NCBI GenBank assembly: GCA_021775735.1 | Contig: JAJFHG010000026.1 | Span: forward strand, 1-64,000 | Reading direction: 5' to 3' | DNA from: Hyphomicrobiaceae bacterium | Lineage (GTDB): Bacteria > Pseudomonadota > Alphaproteobacteria > Rhizobiales > Hyphomicrobiaceae | DNA length: 64,000 nt | Translations under genes and position numbers: made by a program | Shown here: positions 17,994-28,700 of the stretch, piece after piece | Position numbering within the stretch: position 1 is the stretch's first letter | How the letters are laid out: the number at the start of each line of letters is the position of its first letter | Notes under the pieces: model-generated | Database searches by the model: none | Seen by the model: the letters and a program-made list of their open reading frames with translations, nothing else | What the model was told of the DNA's origin: nothing

Positions 17994-18791
17994 ATGAACA
18001 AACCAGGACATGTTTTTCTGGTTGGAGCAGGACCTGGCGATCCTGATTTGCTTACAGTCAAGGCAGTGCGAACCCTCGCGCAGGCTGATGTCGTTGTTCA
18101 CGATCGCTTGGTGTCCGATGAAGTACTTGAACTCGTCCCGAAGACGACGCGACTCATCTCTGTCGGCAAGTCGCCGAACTGCCACCCCATCCCACAATCA
18201 GAGATCAATCGCATCCTGGTTCACGAAGCTAGGCAAGGTCACACTGTTGCGAGACTAAAAGGTGGTGATCCCTTTATCTTCGGACGTGGGTCAGAGGAAG
18301 CCATGGAGCTTGCTGCAGCAGGGCTGAAAGTTGAGGTGATCCCTGGCATTACAGCGGCGCAGGGGTGTTCAGCCGTTACAGGTGTTCCACTTACCCATCG
18401 AGGACTTGCCACAGGTGTGCGCTTTGTTACGGGGCATTGTCGTGGGGACTTGCCGCTTGAACTGGATTGGGATGGCCTAGCGGATCGCAATACGACGCTG
18501 GTCATCTACATGGGGAGTGCAAATATCGCTCAAATTGCGGATCAGTTGGCATCATCTGGTTTGTCGCAGAAGACGCCTGTTCTGGCCATTAACAACGGGA
18601 CGACACCACGCGAGAAGCGCCTCATATCTGACCTTGCATCGATTGCGTTGGATATCAGACGTGCGGAGTTTTCTGGTCCCGTACTTTTCATCGTTGGTCA
18701 TGTTGTTAGCCTCATTGAGCAAACTCGTCCGCAACGCCTTGCCAAAGCCATTGAGATGCTGGCAACCGATCGGATCTATGTTCATGGCTAG
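17994..18791 (+). CDS. nirE: Uroporphyrinogen-III C-methyltransferase
   Basis: This SUMT enzyme methylates uroporphyrinogen III at C2 and C7 to precorrin-2, the first dedicated step to heme d1. The 265-aa protein shows the family motifs: LVGAGPGDPDLLT near the N-terminus, ARLKGGDPFIFGRGSEE (about 85-101) and VIPGITAAQGCSAV (about 113-126). There is no fused CysG-like domain. Position inside the nir cluster identifies it as NirE rather than a cobalamin or siroheme enzyme. It overlaps nirC by eight bases. Confidence 0.93.
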   Translation: MNKPGHVFLVGAGPGDPDLLTVKAVRTLAQADVVVHDRLVSDEVLELVPKTTRLISVGKSPNCHPIPQSEINRILVHEARQGHTVARLKGGDPFIFGRGSEEAMELAAAGLKVEVIPGITAAQGCSAVTGVPLTHRGLATGVRFVTGHCRGDLPLELDWDGLADRNTTLVIYMGSANIAQIADQLASSGLSQKTPVLAINNGTTPREKRLISDLASIALDIRRAEFSGPVLFIVGHVVSLIEQTRPQRLAKAIEMLATDRIYVHG

Positions 18792-19110
18792 AAGAGAACT
18801 CCTTGCACTGCTAGCTGCAATGAGTGCAGGTGCAGCGGACTGTCTCGGCGGAACAATCAACCCTGAGCGGGCCCGCGAACTGGAAAGATTGGTGCTCCAC
18901 GATTGTGGCTCGTGTCATGGTATGACTCTTAAAGGTGGTCTGGGGCCAGATATACGCGCACCAACCTTGGCTGGCCGCTTGCCTCAATCTTTGGCCAAGA
19001 CGATCCTTGATGGCGTTCCTGGCACCGCAATGCCCGCATGGCGGCCGTTGTTAACGGAGCGCGAAGCGCGTTGGATCGCCGACTACCTATTAGACGGAGA
19101 TCGGCAATGA
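18784..19110 (+). CDS. nirC: Periplasmic c-type cytochrome, NirC-like
   Basis: The 108-aa product starts at ATG 18784, inside the end of nirE. It has an N-terminal export-like segment and one heme site, C41-G-S-C44-H45, with a Met ligand candidate in GTAMPAW. The pattern fits NirC, a small cytochrome proposed to donate electrons to NirS or take part in heme d1 maturation. No separate nirM-like cytochrome c551 is seen in the cluster. Junctions with both neighbours overlap, indicating coupled translation. Confidence 0.8.
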   Translation: MARRELLALLAAMSAGAADCLGGTINPERARELERLVLHDCGSCHGMTLKGGLGPDIRAPTLAGRLPQSLAKTILDGVPGTAMPAWRPLLTEREARWIADYLLDGDRQ

Positions 19111-20297
19111 TGCGGTGTGGCGCACTATTCGCAAGTATGATCTGTTTGTTCTTGTGGTCAGGGCTTGGCGTGGCGCATCCCGGCCAGGAGCCCCTCCGGG
19201 GAACAGGAAACCTGGGGTTAGTCATTGAACGATCAACGGCCTCTGTGTTGATTATCGATACAACCAAACGCGCGTCTGTCGCCCGGGTCGAAGGTTTGGG
19301 CGATCTTTCACACGCGTCTGTTGTGTTTTCATCAGATCAGAGATTTGCGTTTGTGTTCGGTCGTGATGGTGGGTTGTCAAAAATTGATCTCCTTTTGGGC
19401 AAGGTGACCAAGCGCATCGTTCAGGCTGGAAATTCAATAGGCGGCGCTATTTCTGACGACGGGACGTTGGTCGCCTGCTCGAATTATGAACCAGGTGGTG
19501 TTCGTGTTTTTGATTCTAAAACGCTCAAGATGGTGGCCGACATCCCAGCGAAGTGGACGAACGGAGTTTCAAAGACGATCGGGCTCGTAGATGCTCCAGG
19601 GCGACGCTTTGTGTTTTCGCTATGGGATGCTGGTGAGACGTGGATTGCTGACTTTTCGTCCGGTGCAACGCCTGTTCTCACAAAGATCAAGGGTGTTGGA
19701 AAGCAACCCTACGATGGTTTGATTACATCCGACGGGCGTTACTACATGGTGGGCCTGTTCGGTGAAGACGGGATGTCCGTATTTGATCTTTGGCAAAAGC
19801 CTATCTCACCGCGCAGGATTTTATCCGGCTATGGACGCGGTGAAACGCGACTACCGGTCTATAAGATGCCCCATCTTGAGGGCTGGGCACTTGCTGGAGA
19901 CCGGTTTGTCTTGCCGGCCGTCGGTCGGTCCGAAATTCTGTGGGTCGACAAGCGGTCGTTAGAGGAAGTGGGCCGGACAAAAGTTCACGGCCAGCCAGTG
20001 TTTGCCGTCGCGCGACCCGATGGTCGTCATGTATGGGTGAACTTCGCCCACCCCAACAACGACACGATCCAGGTGATTGACACGCTGACTGCAGCGGTTG
20101 TGCATCAGTTGAAGCCAGGACCTGCGGTCCTGCATATGGAGTTTCTGCCGCGCGGAAATGAAGTTTGGGTTTCCGTTCGAGATTCAAACCTTGTTCAAGT
20201 TTACAATACGCGTGATTTCACAAAGCTTGCAGAAATACCGGCAAAAACGCCAAGCGGGATTTTTCTCGCATCTCGAGCCAACCGAACGGGGCTTTGA
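19107..20297 (+). CDS. nirF: Heme d1 biosynthesis protein NirF
   Basis: NirF is a d1-propeller protein of the late, periplasmic part of heme d1 synthesis. The 396-aa product starts at the ATGA overlap with nirC, has a signal peptide (about 1-25, ending VAHP) and beta-propeller repeats such as SDDGTLVACSNYEPGGVRVF and TSDGRYYMVGLFGEDG. It lacks a CXXCH motif, which distinguishes it from NirS and NirN. It precedes nirDL with a 3-base gap. Confidence 0.92.
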   Translation: MMRCGALFASMICLFLWSGLGVAHPGQEPLRGTGNLGLVIERSTASVLIIDTTKRASVARVEGLGDLSHASVVFSSDQRFAFVFGRDGGLSKIDLLLGKVTKRIVQAGNSIGGAISDDGTLVACSNYEPGGVRVFDSKTLKMVADIPAKWTNGVSKTIGLVDAPGRRFVFSLWDAGETWIADFSSGATPVLTKIKGVGKQPYDGLITSDGRYYMVGLFGEDGMSVFDLWQKPISPRRILSGYGRGETRLPVYKMPHLEGWALAGDRFVLPAVGRSEILWVDKRSLEEVGRTKVHGQPVFAVARPDGRHVWVNFAHPNNDTIQVIDTLTAAVVHQLKPGPAVLHMEFLPRGNEVWVSVRDSNLVQVYNTRDFTKLAEIPAKTPSGIFLASRANRTGL

Positions 20298-20299
20298 GC

Positions 20300-21304
20300 A
20301 TGGAACAAAGTGTGCGTGATCCCATCGACATGCGGCTGCTGAGCGACTGGCAGCGTGAACTGCCCTTGGTTTCACGTCCATTTTCGGTATTGGCACGCGA
20401 CTTAGGGATATCTGAATCCGATGTCATTACACGCCTGAAGTCCCTTACCAAATTGGGTGTCGTTTCACGTGTTGGAGGCGTCATCCGTCCCAACATCATT
20501 GGCGCCAGCACACTTGCTGCAATTGCTGTCCCGGCTCTCCAAGTTGATGAGGCTGCCTCTGTTATCGGTAATGAAGCAGGTGTGAATCATTTGTATTTGC
20601 GCGAGAACAAACTGAACCTTTGGTTTGTTGCCACAGGCCCTGACCGCGATCACGTTTCGTCGACACTCGCGCGCATCGAAAGGCGGGTGGGCGCCCGCGT
20701 CTTTGACCTCAACTTGGAGCAGTCCTACCATATTGACCTCGGGTTTCCTCTCGACAAGCGCGGCACCAAAGTATGCGAAGCCCTCGATGCGCATGAGAAA
20801 AGCGCTGCATTTGAACTCAAGGATGGAGATTCCCACCTTGTGCAGACGTTGACGCGGGGTTTGCAACTCGAAGAACAACCCTTCCAGTCGATTGCGACCA
20901 AGCTTGGCCGATCCGAGGCAGACGTACTTTTGCGCTTAGAGCAACTTTGCGCAGCCAAGATTATCAAGCGTATTGGTGTCATCGTGCGCCATCGCGCTCT
21001 CGGGTGGAGATCCAATGCGATGGTGGTGTGGGACGTTGCCGAAGACGTTGTCGATCGCGCGGGTACTGCTATGGCGACGTTCGCGGGTATAACCTTGTGC
21101 TACCGGCGCAGACGTGTTGAGCCCGATTGGCCGTATAATCTTTACTGTATGGTGCATGCAAAGGCACGGTCTGAGGCCTTGGACATTATTGCGGCAGCTA
21201 CTGAAACCACAGGGTTGAATACATGCCCGCGTCGAATCCTCTTCAGCACCCGTTGCTTCAAGCAGACGGGAGCAATGCTGATTTCTTCCATGGAGGCAGC
21301 ATGA
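20300..21304 (+). CDS. nirDL: Siroheme decarboxylase NirD-NirL fusion
   Basis: The 334-aa protein contains two AsnC/Lrp-like halves. Each begins with a winged-helix (ARDLGISESDVITRLKSL near 34, ATKLGRSEADVLLRLEQL near 195) followed by a RAM-like domain, the second containing RRRVEPDWPYNLYCMVH. It corresponds to NirD plus NirL in one chain, as in other NirDL fusions. With NirG and NirH it decarboxylates siroheme to didecarboxysiroheme. The ATG at 20300 follows the nirF stop directly; a TTG at 20294 is also in frame. Confidence 0.92.
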   Translation: MEQSVRDPIDMRLLSDWQRELPLVSRPFSVLARDLGISESDVITRLKSLTKLGVVSRVGGVIRPNIIGASTLAAIAVPALQVDEAASVIGNEAGVNHLYLRENKLNLWFVATGPDRDHVSSTLARIERRVGARVFDLNLEQSYHIDLGFPLDKRGTKVCEALDAHEKSAAFELKDGDSHLVQTLTRGLQLEEQPFQSIATKLGRSEADVLLRLEQLCAAKIIKRIGVIVRHRALGWRSNAMVVWDVAEDVVDRAGTAMATFAGITLCYRRRRVEPDWPYNLYCMVHAKARSEALDIIAAATETTGLNTCPRRILFSTRCFKQTGAMLISSMEAA

Positions 21305-21780
21305 CAGGCCGCAATTCTGCGCTTTCAAAGATCAATATGGATAAGCACGACGCTGCACTCATCAACCTTCTTCAGGACGGGTTGCCACTTGTGGCGCGAC
21401 CGTTTGCGGACGTCGGTGAAAAGCTCGGCATAAGTGAGCGTAACGTCGTTGAACGCGTTGATCGACTTCGAAGATCTGGAATTTTTACGCGCTTTGGACC
21501 GTTTTTTGACGCAAGCGCAATGGGAGGTGCATTCTGCCTGTGCGCGATGGCCGTGCCGCAAGACCATTTTGACGAAGTCGCCAATTTGGTCAACGCACAC
21601 ATAGAAGTCGCGCACAATTACGAACGTGCACATCGTTTGAACATGTGGTTCGTCCTGGCAACACAGACCAATGCGAGGATTGATGAAGTGGTACGTGACA
21701 TAGAACGAGAAACCGGCGTGAAAGTTCTATGTTTCCCCAAGCTTGAGGAGTTTTTTATTGGCTTCAAGGTGGCAGCATGA
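21301..21780 (+). CDS. nirG: Siroheme decarboxylase subunit NirG
   Basis: This 159-aa AsnC/Lrp-like protein starts at the ATGA overlap with nirDL. The helix-turn-helix-like part includes GEKLGISERNVVERVDRL, and the C-terminal half has EVAHNYERAHRLNMWFVLAT, a siroheme decarboxylase signature found in the NirD/NirG type chain. It is expected to pair with NirH, whose gene overlaps its stop. Confidence 0.9.
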   Translation: MTGRNSALSKINMDKHDAALINLLQDGLPLVARPFADVGEKLGISERNVVERVDRLRRSGIFTRFGPFFDASAMGGAFCLCAMAVPQDHFDEVANLVNAHIEVAHNYERAHRLNMWFVLATQTNARIDEVVRDIERETGVKVLCFPKLEEFFIGFKVAA

Positions 21781-22268
21781 TGACTCTCGACCCTCTCGAT
21801 CTGCAATTGATTGAAGCCACGCAAGCTGGGCTGCCAATCGTTGAAGCACCATATGAGAAGATTGCTAGTGAGATCGGCATCAGTGAAGCAGATGTGATTA
21901 ACCGGCTCGGTCGACTGATAGAGTCGGGTGTGATCCGGCGGATTGGTGCTGCACCAAATCACTACGCCTTGGGGATGACGTCTAATGGCATGACGGTTTG
22001 GGATATTGAGGATAAATCCGCCAGTTCCAAAGGCGCAGAAGTCGGTGCGCTTGACTACGTCAGCCACTGCTACCTTCGACCACGGGCATTGCCGGACTGG
22101 CCCTACAATTTGTTCGCGATGGTCCACGGATCCTCCCGCGATGAAGTTGAGGGCAAGCGTGCGGCCATCGCCAAACTTTTAGGGCCCTCGTGTCGCTCAA
22201 ACGACATCCTTTATTCGAAGCGCATTCTAAAAAAAACGGGGCTTCGACTGTCCCGCAAGGGGGTCTAG
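21777..22268 (+). CDS. nirH: Siroheme decarboxylase subunit NirH
   Basis: The 163-aa AsnC/Lrp-like protein starts at ATG 21777 (an ATGATG pair overlapping the nirG stop). It carries [20 protein letters not shown] and [18 protein letters not shown], the NirL/NirH type signature, and [13 protein letters not shown], where active-site basic residues lie in related enzymes. It forms the decarboxylase with NirG and NirDL. nirJ begins four bases after the stop. Confidence 0.9.
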   Translation: MMTLDPLDLQLIEATQAGLPIVEAPYEKIASEIGISEADVINRLGRLIESGVIRRIGAAPNHYALGMTSNGMTVWDIEDKSASSKGAEVGALDYVSHCYLRPRALPDWPYNLFAMVHGSSRDEVEGKRAAIAKLLGPSCRSNDILYSKRILKKTGLRLSRKGV

Positions 22269-22272
22269 GTTC

Positions 22273-23496
22273 ATGTTCCGACTGTCCCATTACATGAAGC
22301 AGTTGATTAATCCATCGCCAGTGCGCGCCCGCAAGGGGCGGGTCCGACCTGTGGTGATTTGGAATTTGACACGGCGCTGTAATCTTAAATGCCGTCACTG
22401 TTATGCGGTGGCGGCAGATCACGACTTCCCAGGTGAGTTGACCACACGGGAAGCGTATCAAGTTCTCGACGACCTGGCCGCCTATAAGATCCCTGCTTTG
22501 ATCCTGTCCGGCGGCGAACCGCTTTCAAGGGCTGACACCCTAGAACTTGCGCATCGATCGAAGTCCTATGGGCTTTACACCGCGTTATCAACGAACGGTA
22601 CACCGATTGTTGGTGATATAGCTGACAAAGTTGCAGACATTGGCTTCGACTACGTTGGTATCAGTCTTGATGGTATCGGTAAGACAAACGACTGGTTCCG
22701 CGGTAAGGCTGGTGCGTTTGACGAAGCTCTTGCAGGCGTGCGGGCGTGCAAAGAGCGCGGTATTAAAGTGGGCCTACGGTTCACATTGACAAGCGACAAT
22801 GCCGCAGAGCTACCTGATCTGTTGTCGTTGGCCGAAAGTGAAGGTGTAGAGAAGTTTTACCTTTCCCATCTTGTCTACGCCGGCCGGGGAAATAAACATC
22901 GCGGCGACGATACCGACTGGTCGGTGACACGGTCTGCGGTCGACATGCTTATTGATCGCGCCTGGGTGGCCGCCAAAAGAGGCGAACCGTTAGAAATTGT
23001 TACGGGCAACAACGATGCGGATGCAGTGGCGTTTTTGCGCTGGGCGTCAAGTGTTGCTTCACCTGAGCGCGTTGCACATGTGCGCAGGCATTTGGAGGCC
23101 TGGGGTGGAAACTCGTCGGGGTTGGGCGTTGCCAATATTGATACGCAAGGCATTGTTCATCCCGACACATATTGGTCTGATTATGAGATTGATAGTGTGC
23201 GCAAACGGCCGTTCAGAGAGATCTGGGATGATGTATCCGATCCAATGCTGGCGGCGTTGCGAACCCGCCCACGGCCATTGAAGGGCCGCTGCGGTGCATG
23301 CGCCTACAAGTCAGTATGTGGTGGCAACACGCGGATTCGCGCACTGCAACTGACGGGAGATCCTTGGGCTGCCGACCCTGCCTGCTATTTGGGTGATGCC
23401 GAGATTGGGCTTGAGGCTAAGAGTGAAGACTCGGAGCGACTTGTCGTGACACCGTTTAGAGGCAAGAGCCATGATCCTGCGCATCGTTTCAGCTAG
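22273..23496 (+). CDS. nirJ: Radical SAM enzyme NirJ
   Basis: NirJ converts didecarboxysiroheme by replacing propionates with oxo groups on the way to heme d1. The 407-aa protein has the radical-SAM cluster motif C36-x3-C40-x2-C43 ([12 protein letters not shown]), an SGGEPL motif and a SPASM-like C-terminal Cys region ([15 protein letters not shown], then DPACY). A C-terminal extension of about 30 residues is polar. The stop overlaps nirN by 26 bases. Confidence 0.94.
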   Translation: MFRLSHYMKQLINPSPVRARKGRVRPVVIWNLTRRCNLKCRHCYAVAADHDFPGELTTREAYQVLDDLAAYKIPALILSGGEPLSRADTLELAHRSKSYGLYTALSTNGTPIVGDIADKVADIGFDYVGISLDGIGKTNDWFRGKAGAFDEALAGVRACKERGIKVGLRFTLTSDNAAELPDLLSLAESEGVEKFYLSHLVYAGRGNKHRGDDTDWSVTRSAVDMLIDRAWVAAKRGEPLEIVTGNNDADAVAFLRWASSVASPERVAHVRRHLEAWGGNSSGLGVANIDTQGIVHPDTYWSDYEIDSVRKRPFREIWDDVSDPMLAALRTRPRPLKGRCGACAYKSVCGGNTRIRALQLTGDPWAADPACYLGDAEIGLEAKSEDSERLVVTPFRGKSHDPAHRFS

Positions 23497-25024
23497 TCTG
23501 GCTATCGGATTGACATGGGCAACGTGTGCGGGGGCAGATGTTGCCGGTACCTATGCTCGATACTGTGCGCAATGCCATGGCGTTGACCGTCTCGGTGGAA
23601 CAGGTCCTGCCCTGATCCCCGAAACTTTAAAAAGAATGCGTGGTCCAAAAGTCGAGCGAGTCATTTCCCGTGGGCGAGATGCAACGCAAATGCCAGCTTT
23701 TGCAGGTACGTTATCACCAGATGACATTGCGTCTCTGGCGAATTTCCTCAAAACACCGCTCGCCAAAATTCCACGATGGACCGTCGAAGATATTCGCGGA
23801 AGCAAGCGCTTGAACGATGGCTACAAGCCGGTTGAAAAGCCACGTTTTGAATCAGATCCTCTCAATCTCTTTTTGGTTGTTGAAACTGGCGATCACTATG
23901 TCAGCGTTCTGGATGGAGATAACTTTAAGACGCTCGACAGGTTTGCAACCCCGTTTGCAGTGCATGGTGGGCCAAAATTTACACCAGACGGCCGTTATGT
24001 CTTCATCATGTCACGTGACGGTTGGGTCCAAAAATATGATCTTTGGAGCCTTGCTGAAGTCGGTCGCATTCGTGCGGGGATCAATTCGCGCAATATTGCG
24101 ATTTCAAAAGACGGCCGCTGGCTCGCCGTTGCCAACTATTTGCCAAATATGCTGACAATCTTAGCCACAAATGACCTCTCGGTGGCTCGGACATTTGAGA
24201 TTTCCGATGCCAACGGCGCAGCTTCGCGCGTGTCTGCTGTCTATCAAGCGCCGCCACGCGACAGTTTTATTCTTGCGTTGAAAGACGTGCCGGAGATCTG
24301 GGAAATTGCCACGGACCCCGATGCAGACCCTGTCTTTGAAGGTTATGTGCATAGCCATGAACAAGGTATGGTTGAAGGTCTTGCATCATCACAGGGGCTG
24401 TTTGCGCGTCGTCGTATCCGTCTGTCAGAACCAATTGATGATTTTTTCTTTGATCCACAATACACCAACCTTGTTGGTGCGGCACGTGACGGAGCGCATG
24501 CCGTAGTTGTTAATCTGATTGTTGGTCGGGAGATTGCTCAACTTCCGTTGGCTGGGTTGCCTCACCTTGGATCGGGGATCAGCTGGTTACGAAATGGTCG
24601 CCGTGTTATGGCGACACCACACCTTAAAGTTGGCAAGCTCAGCGTTATTGATGTTACCGATTGGTCTATCGTCGAAACGATCAAGACCGGTGGTCCTGGC
24701 TTCTTTTTGCGTAGCCATGACAAAACACCCTTCATGTGGGCCGATGTATTCTTCGGGCCCAATAAAGATCAAGTGCACGTTATCGACAAGCAGACACTTG
24801 AGATCAAAAAAACACTTCGACCGGTTCCTGGCGCAACCGTCGCTCATGTGGAATTTGACCGCTATGGCCGCTACGCACTGGTATCGGTCTGGGAGAACGA
24901 TGGAGCGATCATTGTTTATGATGCACAAACACTAAAAGAAGTAAGACGATTGCCGATGCGTAAACCATCGGGGAAGTATAATGTCTGGAATAAAATCACG
25001 TTTTCCGACGGGACGAGCCACTAA
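23471..25024 (+). CDS. nirN: NirN, cytochrome cd1-like heme d1 maturation protein
   Basis: NirN dehydrogenates dihydro-heme d1 and can hand heme d1 to NirS in the periplasm. The 517-aa protein has a signal peptide (1-22), one heme c site (C32-A-Q-C35-H36) with Met in ATQMPAF, and a d1-type propeller with [17 protein letters not shown] and [18 protein letters not shown]. It is shorter than NirS and lacks the FLHDGG active-site pattern. This is the last gene of the nir cluster; the next gene is 212 bases away. Confidence 0.9.
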   Translation: MILRIVSASLAIGLTWATCAGADVAGTYARYCAQCHGVDRLGGTGPALIPETLKRMRGPKVERVISRGRDATQMPAFAGTLSPDDIASLANFLKTPLAKIPRWTVEDIRGSKRLNDGYKPVEKPRFESDPLNLFLVVETGDHYVSVLDGDNFKTLDRFATPFAVHGGPKFTPDGRYVFIMSRDGWVQKYDLWSLAEVGRIRAGINSRNIAISKDGRWLAVANYLPNMLTILATNDLSVARTFEISDANGAASRVSAVYQAPPRDSFILALKDVPEIWEIATDPDADPVFEGYVHSHEQGMVEGLASSQGLFARRRIRLSEPIDDFFFDPQYTNLVGAARDGAHAVVVNLIVGREIAQLPLAGLPHLGSGISWLRNGRRVMATPHLKVGKLSVIDVTDWSIVETIKTGGPGFFLRSHDKTPFMWADVFFGPNKDQVHVIDKQTLEIKKTLRPVPGATVAHVEFDRYGRYALVSVWENDGAIIVYDAQTLKEVRRLPMRKPSGKYNVWNKITFSDGTSH

Positions 25025-25236
25025 ACTGTCTGGTGCTCAGTGATTAACAGCTTTCACACCTCCATCTTGGAGCTGCGAGTGGTGACGCTGGGCCAGCCTT
25101 CTCAAACAAGTTGCGTAATTCGTTAGGCCATATTGACACTTGACCTTTCGTGAGGCCGATCATTCGAACAGAATGTTATGCTTTCCCTCAAATTGCAAAA
25201 TGCTCTAGTTTAAAAAAAATATGAGGAAGCCTGCCA

Positions 25237-25608
25237 ATGTCTGAAGTCTCTCTCTATGCACGACTTGGTGGATACGACGCCATCGCTGCGGTATGTTCAG
25301 ATCTTTTACCTCGCCTTCAGAGCGATGCACTGCTCGGGCGTTTTTGGGAGCACCGTGGTGACGATGGTCTCGCGCGTGAACAGCAATTACTGATTGATTT
25401 TCTTTGTGCTCAAGCTGGCGGTCCAATGGTTTATACGGGCCGCGACATGAAGATCTCTCACATTGGAATGAGGATTAGCGCTGCAGACTGGGCGGCCTTC
25501 ATTGGACATCTAGAAGCAACGCTTGACAAGTTCTCTTTACCCGAAACAGAGCGGAACGACGTTCTTGCTTTTATCGACAGCACGAAAACAGATATTGTTG
25601 AAGTGTAA
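25237..25608 (+). CDS. Group 1 truncated hemoglobin
   Basis: The 123-aa globin has the 2-on-2 truncated hemoglobin pattern: LYARLGGYDAI at the start, the GGPMVYTGRDMKISH motif with the proximal His H75, and AFIGHLEATLDKF. Group 1 proteins typically dioxygenate NO to nitrate or bind O2. Placement after the nir genes suggests protection against NO made by NirS. A GAGGAAG ribosome site lies upstream. No convincing DNR box was seen in its 5' region. Confidence 0.92.
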   Translation: MSEVSLYARLGGYDAIAAVCSDLLPRLQSDALLGRFWEHRGDDGLAREQQLLIDFLCAQAGGPMVYTGRDMKISHIGMRISAADWAAFIGHLEATLDKFSLPETERNDVLAFIDSTKTDIVEV

Positions 25609-25735
25609 ATCACATAGGTTTCGCAATTGACGGCGATGGCTACTTGTAAAGCCCATCCCTCAGTTTGATTCAGTTTGATGTAGGGCTTCAGGGTAGGAGC
25701 GGGGACTCGGAATGCTTGATGTGACCGGATGCAAT

Positions 25736-28700
25736 TTATCCTGCTCCCTTAGGTTCAAGGATTGAGCCTCTTAAAATTTTTGCTAAGCGACCGATATCGC
25801 CGCCAATGCCGACCAGCGCAGGCACCAAAACGAGCACCAGGATCGTCGCAGCTGCAAGCCCAAAGACAAGCGTGACGGCCATAGGAATCAAAAACTGGGC
25901 TTGGCGGCTGGTCTCAAACAACAATGGCAGAAGACCACCTATTGTGGTGAGTGATGTCAACAGTACGGCACGCAAGCGGTCTTGTGACCCGCCAATCACG
26001 GCCAGATCAAATTGCTCTCCGGTTGCCAGTCGTTCTTTGATGCGTGATACCAGCACGATGGAATCATTGACCAGAATGCCGGATAGGCCAAGCAAACCAA
26101 TCATGGAAATAATAGTGAGGCTGTAGCCCATTACATAATGGCCAAGCACGGCACCAACAAAGCCAAATGGGATGATGAGCATTACCGCAAAAGGTTTCCA
26201 GTAACTGCCAAAGACCCAGGCGAGCGTAATGTAAATCAGACAAAGTGCTAACAGCGCGCCTTGTTTTAAATCGCGGAACGAGCTTTCTGTTTCATCGGCG
26301 CGGCCTTTGTAGGTGTAGTCAATGCTATATTTCCGCACTAGGTCAGGCATTACATCCTTTTCAAGCAGAGCAATGGCATCTTGCACCGTGTTAACATCAG
26401 GATCGATGTCGCCTGTGACTGCAACTGTGCGCACACCATCTTTGCGTTGCACAATGGAGAACGTACGCCGTTCGCTCATCGATACGACTTCTTTAAGAGG
26501 CACCCGCGTACCAGACGGGCTGACCAGATATAACTGATCCAAATCTTGTTTGCCGGGGTGTTCCTGGGCGCGCATGACACGGACCGTGATTTCTTCTTCC
26601 CCACGCGCAAAACGGATTCCAATGGCACCTTCAAATGCGTTCCGCACTTGGCTGCCAACGCTTGCACCTGTAAAGCCGAGGGCCTGTCCCCGCGGTGTCA
26701 GTTCAAATACGTATTCCTGTTTGCCATAGGGGATATCATCAGAAATGGCAGACACACCGGGTATGCTCGCGAGTGCCTGTTTAAGGTCTTCAGATGCTTG
26801 TTTGAGAATTTCAATTGGAGCATTTTGGAGCCGTACATCAACATCGCGCCCAGGCGGTCCACCACGGCGCCCTGCGATCGCAACACGCTCAACGCCTGCA
26901 ATCTTTGGCAACGCTTTGCGCCATGCTTGGATGATTGTTTTGGTGCGTACATCGCGTTCTTCACTCGGCGTAAGCTGGACATTGACCTCACCAAGGTTTT
27001 CACCCTGCGCGCGTCCGGCCCGGCCAATCACGCTGACGGCAGCGTCAACTAGGCGTGTTTCGTTTGCGCCAGCATTTGCAGGTCCAAAAAACGCGGCAAT
27101 GGGTTCTGGTAGTGTGGACTGCAGTTTGTCGGAAACCGTGTTCGTATTTTTGGGTTTTTGTGCGCGAAGAAGAATTTTCTCCTGCGCATAAAGTGCTTTG
27201 GTGAGCTGTGTGAGGGCGTCTTGTCTGTCTTTGCGAGGCATGCCAGCAGCAAAATCCACCTTCGCTGAGACGTTTTCGCTTTCAGGAGAGGGGAAGAACT
27301 GAAAGACGACGCGTTTGCCAACCAGCGCTCCGACAGCGACGATGAAACAAGCGACAAGCACCGCCACTGTTGTGTAACGCCAGGCGTACGCCACAGTCAC
27401 CATGCGTCTAAACGGCCCGTCGCGAAAGCGCGCGAATAACGCGTCAAAGCGTTGTCGCAAACGACTTGGTTCGTGGGCTTTCTTGCCGCCGTGACGAAGG
27501 TGGCCTGGTAAGATGAGAAAGCACTCGATTAAAGACGCGATAATGACAGATAGGACGACCAACGGGATCGCCACCATGATGTCGCCGATACGATCGCCGA
27601 TGAATAAGATGGGCATGAATGCCGCCATGGTGGTCAAGCTGGCAGCAGTTACAGGCGGGAGCATTGTTTCGGCACCCTTTTGGGCCGCTTCAATACTCGA
27701 ATAGCCTTGCGACTCTAAGGTCGCGGCTTGTTCACCAACCACAATAGCATCGTCAACAATAATACCGAGCATCATGATCAGTGCGAACATGGAAATCATG
27801 TTGATGGATTGGCCTGTGGCCAGCATCACCCCAAGGGCAGCCAACAATGCGACGGGAATGCCCACAGCTGTCCAAAAAGCAATTCGTGCGTTGAGAAAAA
27901 TAAACAGCATCGCCAACACAAGGACCAGCCCTTGCAGGCCATTTTTCATTAATATGCCAAGGCGCTGGGCGACGAATTTACCGCGGATGTCATAGACTTT
28001 GACGTTGAGAGACTTCGGCAATGTCGGCAGCGTTTTTTCGAGGTAGCCTTGCATGATGCCCATCATCTCGATGGTATCGCCAGATAGCGACCGTTTGACG
28101 GTCAGCTCGATTGCTGTTTCGCCCTTGTTATAAGCTGTGTTTCCCTCGCGTTCGAAGCGGGTTTCGATGGTCGCGATGTCTTTGAGGAATACTTTTTCGC
28201 CTGTCTCAAGAGATTTGATCTCAATTTCGCGGATGGTCTCTGGTGTCTTGCGATCTGACTTGGCGCGCAATTGTATTTCGACATCGCCTTCCAGTCGACC
28301 TGCAGGAAGATCTTGTGTGCTTTGGCGTACGCGCTGAGAAATTTGATCGAGTGTCAGATCCAAACGACGCAGATCACGTTCTTTCACCTGCACCCATATC
28401 TCTTCATCGCGCGCGCCATCTAACGTAACGCGATCGATGCCAGCCGCGAGCAGTCCATCACGCAATTGTTTGGCAAATTTTTTCAGGGACTGCTCGCTGA
28501 AAGGGCCTGAAATAGCAATACGTGCGACACGATCAAAGATCGTTGCACGAGAGACGATTGGGCGCTCAGAGTCCTCCGGTAGCGTCACCACCTGTCCAAT
28601 AGCCTGCTCAACATCGCTTTGTGCTTTTTGCAAATCCGCACCAGAGGTAAATTCGAGCACGATTGTCGCGGCACCTTCGCGCGCAATGGATGTGACCTCG

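Noticed and set aside
25661-25682. Short tandem CAGTTTGATT/CAGTTTGATG
   Set aside because: Two 10-base units with one difference in a short intergenic gap; too small to interpret.
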